From the NCBI GenBank assembly GCA_047626155.1, contig JBLHRR010000008.1, positions 1 through 64,000 of the forward strand: a stretch of 64,000 bases of DNA. Reading direction: 5' to 3'. Below the pieces are notes generated by a model, which made no database searches, had not been told where the DNA came from, and saw only the letters and a program-made list of their open reading frames with translations. The translations under genes were made by a program, and so were the position numbers. Each line of letters starts with the position of its first letter. The stretch's first letter is position 1. Of this stretch, positions 46,214 through 54,603 are shown piece after piece. This stretch comes from CALGLS01 sp047626155. GTDB lineage: Bacteria; Bacteroidota; Bacteroidia; Chitinophagales; Saprospiraceae.

Positions 46214-46782
46214 ATCGAATCTGAGATGCCAATAAAACTTTCAATCATGAGCTCCGCCTCTTTTAAGGCAACTTCCAATACATCATTAACCAAAATGCGG
46301 TCAAAATTGTTTTCGTAAGTTAACTCCTCTTTTACTCGTGCAATTCTTTTTTTCAAACTGGCTTCTGTTTCTGTTTTTCTTTTGTTCAACCGATCTATCA
46401 AAACCTGTAGTGAAGGTGGTCGGATGAAAACAACCATAGCCTCCGGATACAACTTTTTGATATTGGTAGCTCCCTTTACTTCAATGTCAAAAACAATATC
46501 CTTGCCTTCACCCCATACCCGATCCACTTCACTTTTTAGTGTTCCGTAGAACTGATTGTCATAGACCTCCTCCCATTCTACAAATTCTTCATTTTTGACT
46601 CGTTTTTTGAATTCTTGAGTACTCAAAAAATAATAATCGAACCCACCCTTTTCTTTTTTCCGCTTCTTACGATTGGTTGCAGAAATGGAAAACCCCAACT
46701 CTTTATAGTTTGCCAAAAGATGTCGAACGACGGTAGTTTTGCCTGCTCCTGAAGGTGCCGTAAAGACGATTAGTTTACCCAT
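46210..46782 (-). CDS. gmk: Guanylate kinase
   Basis: This 190-residue enzyme phosphorylates GMP to GDP using ATP. The P-loop is APSGAGKTTVV at about residues 9-19, the GMP-binding segment includes SATNRKKRKKEKGGFDYYF and FVEWEEVYDNQFYGTL, and the lid is near RLNKRKTETEASLKKR. Length fits the family. It lies downstream of the YicC gene and overlaps apaG by 4 bp, forming a yicC-gmk-apaG transcription unit. Confidence 0.96.
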   Translation of the reverse strand: MGKLIVFTAPSGAGKTTVVRHLLANYKELGFSISATNRKKRKKEKGGFDYYFLSTQEFKKRVKNEEFVEWEEVYDNQFYGTLKSEVDRVWGEGKDIVFDIEVKGATNIKKLYPEAMVVFIRPPSLQVLIDRLNKRKTETEASLKKRIARVKEELTYENNFDRILVNDVLEVALKEAELMIESFIGISDSI

Positions 46783-46909
46783 TAGTATATTACTTTTCTA
46801 TAATTGTTTTTGACTGTGTTTTATTAGAAATGATGAGCTCGGTGAAAGAACCAAATAAAATTACAGGCTTAAAATCATGATGAATTGATAGTCCGTATAA
46901 ATTTTGATT

Positions 46910-47785
46910 CTAAATGGTATTCAGAACCTGCTCCTTAATTTTCTCCAGCTCATCTTTCATCACGACAACAATGTGCTGAATGGCAGAGGAATTTGCTTTT
47001 GACCCGAGCGTATTTATTTCTCTTCCCATTTCCTGACTGATGAAACTAAGCTTCTTCCCTTTTAGTGTTTTTTCAGAAGCTACTTCTTCTAAGAAAAACT
47101 TACAGTGTTGTGCGAGGCGAACCTTCTCTTCTGTTACATCAATTTTTTCCAGGTAGTAAAGAATTTCCTGTTCAAAACGATTGGCGTCTATATTGTCCTT
47201 GCCAACATATTCTTCCATGTGGCGGTTAATCTTTGTTTTCAAATGTTCTACCCGTGCTTTTTCATGTGGTTCAATAGTGTCCAGTAACGAAACGATGTGG
47301 TTGATTCGCTTTTTACAATCAGCTTCCATAGCAGCACCTTCTTCCTTTCTGAAGCTGGTGAAGGTGTTGATCGCATCATGAATGGTTTGCTCTACCATTT
47401 TCCATTCGCCTTCATCGGCAGTGTTTTCATCAGGAGCCACTACATTAGGTAAACGTAAGATAGATTGAATCAAATCTCCTTGCGGAATATTCAGTGATTC
47501 TGTAAGCTTGGTTAATTCCTGATGGTATTTTTTGAATAGCGCTTTATTAAGTGCGAATTCTCCATCCCCTGCCGCAGATTTAATGTCGATGGTTACATCT
47601 ACCTTCCCTCTTTCGGTAAGGGCAGTGACTACCTTACGGATCAAGGGCTCCTTGTCTCGATAGTTTTGCGGGTTCTTAATCCTAAGATCGGTGAACTTGC
47701 TGTTCAGTGATCGGATTTCCACCGTAATGGTCTTTTCTTGGTAAGTATTTACGGCTCGGCCGTATCCGGTCATTGATAATAGCAT
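46910..47785 (-). CDS. YicC family endoribonuclease
   Basis: This 291-residue protein starts with the family signature MLLSMTGYGRA and ends with the DUF1732 region (DVTEEKVRLAQHCKFFLEEV ... GREINTLGSKANSSAIQHIVV, quoted in parts). YicC proteins are RNases acting in small-RNA turnover in E. coli. It is first in the unit with gmk and apaG, under the promoter at 47927-47957, with a 5' leader of about 135 nt. Confidence 0.93.
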   Translation of the reverse strand: MLLSMTGYGRAVNTYQEKTITVEIRSLNSKFTDLRIKNPQNYRDKEPLIRKVVTALTERGKVDVTIDIKSAAGDGEFALNKALFKKYHQELTKLTESLNIPQGDLIQSILRLPNVVAPDENTADEGEWKMVEQTIHDAINTFTSFRKEEGAAMEADCKKRINHIVSLLDTIEPHEKARVEHLKTKINRHMEEYVGKDNIDANRFEQEILYYLEKIDVTEEKVRLAQHCKFFLEEVASEKTLKGKKLSFISQEMGREINTLGSKANSSAIQHIVVVMKDELEKIKEQVLNTI

Positions 47786-48322
47786 AAAAAGGATGTAATT
47801 AATAAAAAGTGATTGAACCTATGGAGTATCAGGCACTTTAAGTGATGTGTGTTAAGAAGCAGATTAAGTTGCGGTCCGCGACTAAGGAAAATTCCCTGGC
47901 TTTATAATAACTTGTTATAAGGGGCACAAAGATAGCCTACCAATGATAATAATCAAAACAACATCGGTAGCTCAATAGACAAATAAGTTATTCGATTGTT
48001 TTAAATTCTGTGATAATAGGCTAAAGAATATGGCGTTTCGATAGGTTATACGCATTCAAGTCCTTCTCTAAGCCTACTAATTAAATAGGGGGAGTGTATT
48101 TCTGATGAACACTCGTTGAGGGCAAAAGTCCTTAAAAAGCAGTAATAATGGACATTATCATATGAATAAAATTATTTAAGTATAACAAATTGAATCTAAA
48201 AGCAGAAAAAAGTTAAAATAAATGAGTTTATATTTTCAATTAACGAATAAATACCCGAAATTTGCACCGCTCTAAAATGAGCAGCTTTTATTTCATAACT
48301 ATTTATAAATCAAACACAAGCG
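47786..48322. other. Divergent regulatory region between yicC and HU
   Basis: There is no gene in this 537-bp gap. It holds the strong minus-strand promoter (47927-47957), a GAGTGT/ACACTC hairpin near 48090-48112, and a weaker plus-strand promoter-like pair TTTC (48234-48237) and GAAATTTG (48257-48264) 19 bp apart before the HU gene. The middle is AT-rich. Confidence 0.5.
47927..47957 (-). promoter_or_regulatory. Bacteroidetes-type promoter for yicC-gmk-apaG
   Basis: On the minus strand TTTG (47954-47957) and TATCTTTG (47927-47934) are separated by exactly 19 bp, a full match to the consensus. Confidence 0.75.
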
Positions 48323-48649
48323 ATGAGAAAAGCTGACTTAGTAACAGCCATTTCGGAAAAAACAGGTGTTCCTAAAGTTGACGTTTTAGTTACTTTAGAG
48401 ACCTTCTTCAAGGAGGTGAAAACAGCATTGTCTTCTGGAGAAAATGTTTACATCCGAGGTTTTGGCAGCTTTGTGATAAAGAAACGTGCAAAGAAAGTAG
48501 GTCGCCATATTAAACAGAATATAGCTATCGAAATACCTGAGCACTTTATCCCTTCTTTCAAACCTGCTAAGATTTTTGTAGAGCAGGTCAAAGAAAATGT
48601 GAATGAACTCCCTAGTGGTGACTCAGACGGCATCAAGGAAGTTGGTTAA
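48323..48649 (+). CDS. HU/IHF family DNA-binding protein
   Basis: This 108-residue nucleoid protein has the histone-like fold: MRKADLVTAISEKTGV, the GENVYIRGFGSFVIKKR arm base, and the PSFKPAKIF end of the fold. About 15 acidic residues extend past the usual 90-residue length. It bends DNA as a dimer. A TPR lipoprotein gene starts 14 bp downstream, so the two are co-transcribed. Confidence 0.94.
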   Translation: MRKADLVTAISEKTGVPKVDVLVTLETFFKEVKTALSSGENVYIRGFGSFVIKKRAKKVGRHIKQNIAIEIPEHFIPSFKPAKIFVEQVKENVNELPSGDSDGIKEVG

Positions 48650-48663
48650 TAAACCCATTATCC

Positions 48664-49458
48664 ATGACCAAAGCTCATATTTATGTCATAGTCGCTGCAG
48701 TGATTTGTTTTTCATTGCTTTATTGCGGTTTTGACACCAAAACGAAGAATCACGACCAAGTAGAAGAAAAGCGGGCGCTTAATTCGGCCAGCACTGATAT
48801 AAGAGTTTTGCTTAAAGAAGCAAAAACTCAACTGACACCTGGCCAATTGGCTAGTATTCAAAGTTTTGAGCAGGCAATAGAAGCGAGTACCACTCCCGAG
48901 GATAAGGTACAAAACCTAAAACTCTTGTCCGGAGCATGGTTTGAAATTCAAAGACCGGAAATTGCCGGGTTTTATGCTTCCGAAATTGCAGAACTGCTCC
49001 AAGACGAAACATCTTGGTCTATTGCAGGTACAACTTATGGAATAGGCTTACAAAGAGCTTCTTCAGAGAAAGTAAAGGATTTTTGCCTTCAAAATTCAGT
49101 AGCTGCCTTTGAAAACGCTATTTCCATTAATCCGGAAAATATTGATCACAAAGTAAACTTGGCGGTTTGCTATACAGACTATCCTCCTAAAGGTAACCCG
49201 ATGAAAGGGATCTTAATGTTGATAGACTTAAATAAAAAGAACCCAGATAATGTTGGAGTATTAACCAACTTGGGAAGATTAGGGATTCAAACGGGACAAT
49301 TTGAAAAAGCAATTGGCCGATTGGAGCGAGTGATTGAATTAAGTCCAACCCATACAAAAGCTTATTGCCTACTGGCAGAAGCCTATCAGGGAGCTGGGCA
49401 ACAAGCGAAAGCGACTGAAGCTGCTAATAAGTGCAGTCAGGGAGCGGCCGCTCAATAG
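48664..49458 (+). CDS. TPR lipoprotein in an operon with HU
   Basis: The 264-residue protein has an N-terminal signal with likely lipobox SLLYC (Cys21). Two to three TPR units fill the C-terminal half (ALNSAS..., then AISINPENIDHKVNLAVCY and AIGRLERVIELSPTHTKAYC). It is probably anchored in the envelope and faces the periplasm. The pairing with a nucleoid protein is unusual in function but tight in sequence (14-bp gap). No function is known. Confidence 0.8.
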   Translation: MTKAHIYVIVAAVICFSLLYCGFDTKTKNHDQVEEKRALNSASTDIRVLLKEAKTQLTPGQLASIQSFEQAIEASTTPEDKVQNLKLLSGAWFEIQRPEIAGFYASEIAELLQDETSWSIAGTTYGIGLQRASSEKVKDFCLQNSVAAFENAISINPENIDHKVNLAVCYTDYPPKGNPMKGILMLIDLNKKNPDNVGVLTNLGRLGIQTGQFEKAIGRLERVIELSPTHTKAYCLLAEAYQGAGQQAKATEAANKCSQGAAAQ

Positions 49459-49627
49459 ATACGATACTTCATCAGGAAAACTCCTGGTTAAGATATACTT
49501 AAGAGTATCAGTTTTATGCGTTAAAACAAAAACTGATCGAAAACATTTATTTTATAATTGGGAAGCCAAAAGGTGTTTTGCGGATTTATACCGTTCCATC
49601 TGAGACTTCTTTTTAAAGAACTACATT

Positions 49628-49720
49628 ATGCCATGTGGAAAGAAGCGTAAGCGCCACAAGATCGCTACACACAAACGAAAGAAAAGACTTCGTAAGAACA
49701 GACACAAGAAGAAGAAGTAA
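49628..49720 (+). CDS. 30-residue AURKAIP1/COX24-type basic peptide
   Basis: A tiny frame encodes MPCGKKRKRHKIATHKRKKR and ends LRKNRHKKKK. It matches the very short, highly basic AURKAIP1/COX24 domain family. Relatives include mitoribosomal mS38 and the mycobacterial small-subunit protein bS22, so a ribosomal role is likely (inference from family). It is below the usual gene-calling size. It lies 170 bp after the HU-TPR operon and upstream of rng. Confidence 0.82.
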   Translation: MPCGKKRKRHKIATHKRKKRLRKNRHKKKK

Positions 49721-49790
49721 ATTCTCTTTTTGACTAGTGCTGCTGTAAATTACCAATAGGTAAATTATAGTATTTAGCACTAAATTGTTG

Positions 49791-49823
49791 CCGGAATGCT
49801 TGTGATAATAACGAGCATTCCGG
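49791..49823. repeat. Perfect 10-bp-stem hairpin
   Basis: CCGGAATGCT (49791-49800) and AGCATTCCGG (49814-49823) form a strong stem with a 13-base loop. There is no T-run, so it may be a weak or Rho-assisted terminator after the small basic peptide gene. Confidence 0.6.
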
Positions 49824-49894
49824 TACCTGCTTACAGAATGATTTTCTTTAGCTTATTTTAAGGATAAGGGAGAGGATTCAATTTTCACTCTTAT

Positions 49895-50137
49895 TTATGC
49901 TAAATTGGGTTGTACAAAATTCACAGAGCTTTGAGTTTTGCGCATTCCTGTATCCAATAGCATCCTAATGAGATAGATGCCACTTGCAAGCTGATAAATG
50001 CTATAGTGATGCCTTTTTCTCAGATGAACTTTCGTGTTTACTTCTCTAGAAATTTCTTTCTGTACGTCTGTAAAACGAATTGACTCAGCTTTGAATAGCC
50101 TGAGCTGAATTTTTTCGACGCCTATTTCTAATTGCAT
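49895..50137 (-). pseudogene. Possible orphan T9SS sorting-tail remnant
   Basis: This 80-residue frame reads GEGKMQLEI just at its start (the GEGK part lies directly after an in-frame stop), then VEKIQLRLFKAES and YQLASGIYLIRMLLDTGM. This is the pattern of a type A T9SS C-terminal sorting domain, in which a PxxGxF/M strand is followed by a LASGIYLIR strand. No passenger domain is present upstream: the adjoining DNA is the rng start. It is either the last fragment of a deleted cargo gene or a coincidental frame. Its start overlaps the rng leader. Confidence 0.4.
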
Positions 50138-50159
50138 TTTGCCTTCACCTTATATATAT

Positions 50160-51770
50160 ATGAGCAAAATAGTAGAACGCAAGCCTAACCCTGTTCCTAC
50201 TGAGCCGAGTGATGTGAAATTAGAGAAAGAACTCATTATTAACTCAACGCCCACAGAAGTAGAAATTGCTTTGCTGGAGAATGGTAAACTGGTAGAATTG
50301 CACTACCAGAAAACCAACACTAATTTTACAGTTGGCGATATTTTCGTCGGGCGTATCAGGAAATTGATGCCTGGTCTCAATGCCGCTTTTGTGGATATTG
50401 GCCACAAAAAAGACGCTTTCCTTCATTACACTGATCTTGGACCAAGACTCCGTTCTTTGGTTAAGTACAGCAATGAATCTATTTCAGGGAAGCAGAGCAC
50501 CCACTTATTAGACCGATTTACCTTTGAACCTGAAATAGTTAAAACAGGTAAGGTTACTCAGGTCTTAAATAAGAGGGAAAAATTATTGGTTCAAATCCTT
50601 AAGGAGCCTATTTCTACAAAAGGGCCTCGCCTAAGTTGTGAAGTAACCATTCCTGGAAGGTACGTCGTATTAACGCCATTTTCCGACATCATTGCGGTGT
50701 CGAAAAAGATAGGAAGTTCAGACGAAAGAAAGCGATTACGTACTTTGATCGAAAGCATCAAACCGAAAAATTTCGGGCTGATCGTAAGGACGGCAGCAGA
50801 GGGGAAACGAGTAGCAGAGCTTCATGAAGAGCTACTGGGGCTGATGTCTAAATGGGAGGAAATCCACAAACAACTACATCAGTCGGAACCGCCTAAAAAA
50901 TTGTTAAGTGAACTAGATAAAGCTTCTAGTATCTTACGTGATGTACTCAGCGATTCCTTTAATAAAATCGTAGTCAACGATAAAGAATTGTATGAAAATA
51001 CAAAAACGTTGTTGAGTTCTATATCTCCGGAACAAGTTAATATCGTAAAACATCACAAGTCGAATAAAGCTCTTTTTGATGCCTACGGAGTCAGTCGTCA
51101 AATCAAATCTTCGTTTGGTAAGACAGCTACAATGCCTAGCGGCGCATATCTTGTTATTGAATCTACGGAAGCAATGCACGTGGTTGATGTGAACAGTGGG
51201 CATAAAGTATCGACTGGAGAACAAGCGCAAGCAGTACTAAATGTGAATTTAGAATCTGCAGATGAGATTGCGCGTCAAATGAGATTGCGAGATATTGGGG
51301 GGATCATCATTATCGACTTTATCGATATGAGAAACCCGGAACATAAAAGACAATTGGTAAAAGCCATGCGGGACGCGATGAGAAGGGATCGGGCTCAACA
51401 TACCATTTTGCCATTAAGTAAGTTCGGTTTGATGCAGATTACGCGTCAGCGGGTTCGCCCAGAAGTGAAAATTAATACTGCCGAAGTTTGCCCTTCTTGT
51501 GAAGGTTCCGGAAAGATAAATCCGTCGATTCTTTTGACAGATAATATTGAAAGAGATCTGGAGTACATCTTACAGTCCCGGCCAAACTCTAAGATTCAAT
51601 TACATGTCCATCCATATATCTACGCTTTCATGAAGCAAGGGCTGCCAAGCATGCAAATGCGCTGGTTTACAAAGTATTTCAAATGGATAAAAATATTTTC
51701 TAAGGGTAATTACCAAGTAATGCAATACACTTTCTTTGATGACAATGAAGATGAAATTCGGTTGTCTTAG
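50160..51770 (+). CDS. rng: Ribonuclease E/G family protein
   Basis: The ATG at 50160 is preferred; a TTG seven codons upstream lies in a TATATATA stretch. The 536-residue endoribonuclease has an S1 RNA-binding domain (about 50-135, VGDIFVGRIRKLMPGLNAAFVDIG), the RNase H-like catalytic region with metal-binding Asp residues (VVDVNSGHK and IIIIDFIDMRN), and a zinc-link CPSCEGSGK. It lacks the long degradosome tail of RNase E. It matures rRNA and degrades mRNA. A terminator follows. Confidence 0.95.
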   Translation: MSKIVERKPNPVPTEPSDVKLEKELIINSTPTEVEIALLENGKLVELHYQKTNTNFTVGDIFVGRIRKLMPGLNAAFVDIGHKKDAFLHYTDLGPRLRSLVKYSNESISGKQSTHLLDRFTFEPEIVKTGKVTQVLNKREKLLVQILKEPISTKGPRLSCEVTIPGRYVVLTPFSDIIAVSKKIGSSDERKRLRTLIESIKPKNFGLIVRTAAEGKRVAELHEELLGLMSKWEEIHKQLHQSEPPKKLLSELDKASSILRDVLSDSFNKIVVNDKELYENTKTLLSSISPEQVNIVKHHKSNKALFDAYGVSRQIKSSFGKTATMPSGAYLVIESTEAMHVVDVNSGHKVSTGEQAQAVLNVNLESADEIARQMRLRDIGGIIIIDFIDMRNPEHKRQLVKAMRDAMRRDRAQHTILPLSKFGLMQITRQRVRPEVKINTAEVCPSCEGSGKINPSILLTDNIERDLEYILQSRPNSKIQLHVHPYIYAFMKQGLPSMQMRWFTKYFKWIKIFSKGNYQVMQYTFFDDNEDEIRLS

Positions 51771-52135
51771 AAAAATGACTGCTTGTATGAGGAAGGCGCG
51801 TTGTGCTATTTACTTTAGAAAAGTGCCCTTATTGGTTTTATATCAATAAGGGCATTTTTCATAAAAGCTATGGCAACTTTTTCCTGCTTTTCTTTGTACA
51901 TAGGCCTCCGAAGAATCTGAAGCTAAAAGATTGAGTTATATAATAGACTCTATTATTCTAGTAGTTTTGTATTGAAGGGAAATAGGAGGAATCAACGGAC
52001 GGGAGGATCGAGTCTAGTGGTCTAAATTATTTTTTGTGTAATAAAATAGTATATAGAAAGGCTTACTTATTACCTTGTATGAACTTATGGGTTCTTCACC
52101 CTATACAATCTTCTTTCAAAAAAACAATCCCTTAA
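51771..52135. other. Gap between rng and the histidine kinase
   Basis: Apart from the terminator at 51824-51859, this holds a possible -7 box TAGTTTTG at 51962-51969 with no good -33 partner. No gene or other structure was seen. Confidence 0.4.
51824..51859 (+). terminator. Terminator of rng
   Basis: TGCCCTTATTG (51824-51834) and CAATAAGGGCA (51844-51854) form a perfect 11-base stem followed by TTTTT. Confidence 0.85.
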
Positions 52136-53689
52136 ATGAGTAGAAGAGCGATTTGGTTGGTTATTGGTTTGATGAGTACTGCACTCATCGGGATTGTATT
52201 GTTGCAAACCTACTGGATTCGTTCAAATATTCAAGAAAATCAGGATCGTTTTGAGAAAGGAGTATTCTCTGTTCTTAACCGGGTTTCCAGCAAATTGCAG
52301 ATAGCGGAAGATATGGAGGAAAGTATGGAGGTTATTAACTTAGATGAAGATTTCCGAACCAAGTTATTTAGACAGCTGAGAGGAGCTTCGGAAAACATGG
52401 TCGTGGAATTTAACGCAGGAGAGGTACTGTTAGATTCTTTTGTTTTGGGAGGAGAAAGCAATAGAAATATCTACGAACAGTATAGTTCAGACAACGATAC
52501 TTGTACTTGTCCTAATTGTGAAAGAGAGCGCTCCGAACGTTACCAAAGAATCGTTGACTATAAGGAGCGGAAAGGGCTGATGAAATTACTAAAACCAGAG
52601 CCAATTACCCAGCGTATTAATATCAATTACCTCGATGAATTCATTCGGAATGAGATGGCGAATCACGGGATCAAAATCGGCTATGATTATGGTGTTTTTG
52701 CTCATAAGGATCGTTCTTTTGTTATTAGAAACGGATTTTATGTAGTGAAAGACAGCAGCCCGCATACGGTAGCTACAGGTTGGAAGAATCTTTTTAACTC
52801 AGAATATCGTGTTGATCTTTTTCCAGAGGATATTAATAGCCCTGGATTATTGACCATTTATTTCCCCGGTAGAGCAAGCCTGTTTTGGGGATCGGTTTGG
52901 AAAGCATTATTGGCCTCCATCCTTTTCACTGGGATCATTTTATTTTGTTTTGCCTATACGATTCAAGTCATTTTCCAACAGAAAAAATTGTCAGAGATGA
53001 AAACAGATTTCATCAATAATATGACTCATGAATTTAAGACACCAATCGCTACAATTTCCCTCGCTGCCGATTCTATGACTAATCCGATGGTGGCAGGAAA
53101 CCCAGAGAAAATTGGTCGTTTTGCTAAAATTATAAAGCAAGAAAATAAACGAATGAACAGCCAGGTAGAAAAAGTATTACAAATGGCGGTTATTGATAAA
53201 CGAGATTTTAACTTGAAGTTGACGAATCTAGATATGCATATCATCATTGAGCAGGCCGTTAGAAACTCAAGCCTTCAGGTGGAGCGCAGAGAAGGAAAAG
53301 TAAGTACTGACCTAAGAGCTGAAAAATATATGATCCAAGGAGATTTGACCCATGTTTCTAATATTATTAATAACCTTTTGGAGAATGCAAACAAATATTC
53401 GCCGGAAAAACCAGAAATTTATATCCATACACGCAATGTATCTAATGGACTTGAAGTTATAGTCAGTGATAAAGGCTTTGGAATGACAAAAGAGGCTAGA
53501 AAACACATCTTTGACAAATTTTACAGAGTCCATACCGGTGATCTTCATGACGTAAAAGGTTTCGGTTTAGGACTTAGTTATGTAAAAGCAATGATGACCG
53601 CGCATAAAGGACAGATAGATGTCAAAAGTGAATTAGGAAAAGGAAGTAGTTTTATATTATCTTTCCCCTTTGTTCAATATCAGGATTAA
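52136..53689 (+). CDS. Sensor histidine kinase
   Basis: This 517-residue inner-membrane kinase has a transmembrane helix at about 6-27 and another at about 262-283, with a 230-residue periplasmic sensor between them. The sensor contains a compact cysteine motif, CTCPNC at residues 123-128. No HAMP domain is apparent. The cytoplasmic part has phospho-acceptor His298 (MTHEFKTPI), N-box LLENANKYS and G-boxes VSDKGFGM and GFGLGLSY. Its partner is the OmpR-type regulator 81 bp downstream. Confidence 0.93.
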   Translation: MSRRAIWLVIGLMSTALIGIVLLQTYWIRSNIQENQDRFEKGVFSVLNRVSSKLQIAEDMEESMEVINLDEDFRTKLFRQLRGASENMVVEFNAGEVLLDSFVLGGESNRNIYEQYSSDNDTCTCPNCERERSERYQRIVDYKERKGLMKLLKPEPITQRININYLDEFIRNEMANHGIKIGYDYGVFAHKDRSFVIRNGFYVVKDSSPHTVATGWKNLFNSEYRVDLFPEDINSPGLLTIYFPGRASLFWGSVWKALLASILFTGIILFCFAYTIQVIFQQKKLSEMKTDFINNMTHEFKTPIATISLAADSMTNPMVAGNPEKIGRFAKIIKQENKRMNSQVEKVLQMAVIDKRDFNLKLTNLDMHIIIEQAVRNSSLQVERREGKVSTDLRAEKYMIQGDLTHVSNIINNLLENANKYSPEKPEIYIHTRNVSNGLEVIVSDKGFGMTKEARKHIFDKFYRVHTGDLHDVKGFGLGLSYVKAMMTAHKGQIDVKSELGKGSSFILSFPFVQYQD

Positions 53690-53770
53690 AAGAAAAACGG
53701 TATTGAATACCCTTGAATTAAAAGTATAAAGCAACGATAAACTCAGATCAAAAGAAAAACCTAATAATTT

Positions 53771-54487
53771 ATGTCAACAGGAAACAAGATACTCCTCGTA
53801 GAAGATGATCAAAATTTTGGCGATGTTCTTCGCTCTTACCTCGAAATGCATGACTATGAAGTCACACTAGCTACTGACGGTGAAATGGGATTGTCAACCT
53901 ATAACAAAGACAGTTTCGACCTCGGAATATTCGATGTAATGATGCCTAAAAAAGATGGCTTTACACTGGCTAAAGACATTAGAGACAATGGAGGTACAAT
54001 GCCGATTATTTTCCTCACGGCAAAAACAATGAAAGAAGACGTACTCAAAGGTTTCAAATTGGGAGCAGATGATTACATATCAAAACCATTCAACTCGGAA
54101 GAATTACTATATCGTATTCAGGCCATACTCAAAAGAAGTCAGCAAAAGGTAGATCCGAAGGACGACATCAAGGAGTTCAATATAGGTAAGTATCATTTCG
54201 ATTTCCCTGTCCGTATTTTAACGGATACAATAACAAAAGAAACGGCAAAACTTTCTCCCAAGGAAGCACAACTGCTCCGTATGTTCTGTCTTAAGATGAA
54301 TGACGTTTTACCACGTTCCGAAGCTTTGACAAAAATTTGGGGTGAAGACAACTATTTCACTGCTCGTAGTATGGATGTTTTTGTAACGAAACTTCGGAAA
54401 TACCTGAAAGGAGATACCAATATAGAGATTGTAAACATTCATGGAAATGGTTTCCAGTTGCTGGTAAAAGGAATGGAGGAAGCTTAA
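53771..54487 (+). CDS. OmpR-family response regulator
   Basis: This 238-residue protein has an N-terminal receiver with phospho-acceptor Asp55 (LGIFDVMMPKKDG), acidic pair near residues 11-13 (EDD) and conserved Lys in DDYISKPF. The C-terminal winged helix binds DNA (LSPKEAQLLRMF ... SMDVFVTKLRKYLKG). It is phosphorylated by the kinase encoded just upstream. Target genes cannot be read from the sequence. Confidence 0.95.
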   Translation: MSTGNKILLVEDDQNFGDVLRSYLEMHDYEVTLATDGEMGLSTYNKDSFDLGIFDVMMPKKDGFTLAKDIRDNGGTMPIIFLTAKTMKEDVLKGFKLGADDYISKPFNSEELLYRIQAILKRSQQKVDPKDDIKEFNIGKYHFDFPVRILTDTITKETAKLSPKEAQLLRMFCLKMNDVLPRSEALTKIWGEDNYFTARSMDVFVTKLRKYLKGDTNIEIVNIHGNGFQLLVKGMEEA

Positions 54488-54520
54488 GGTAAAAGGGGAT
54501 AGCAAGCAAGAGTATAATAA

Positions 54521-54563
54521 AAAGAAGAGCGCCTTACTGAAAGTCAGTAAGGCGCTCTTCTTT
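54521..54563. terminator. Strong bidirectional terminator
   Basis: Perfect 20-base arms (54521-54540 and 54544-54563) surround an AAG loop, with A and T tracts at the ends. It separates the convergent response-regulator and ftsH genes. Confidence 0.9.
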
Positions 54564-54603
54564 TTTACCCTGAGCTGGAAAGGAGGTTAAAAACCATCTG
54601 AGA

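Noticed and set aside
50145..50165. TATATATATA tract at the rng start as a phase-variable locus
   Set aside because: The ATG at 50160 follows the tract directly, so length changes would not shift the frame; only the leader would change.
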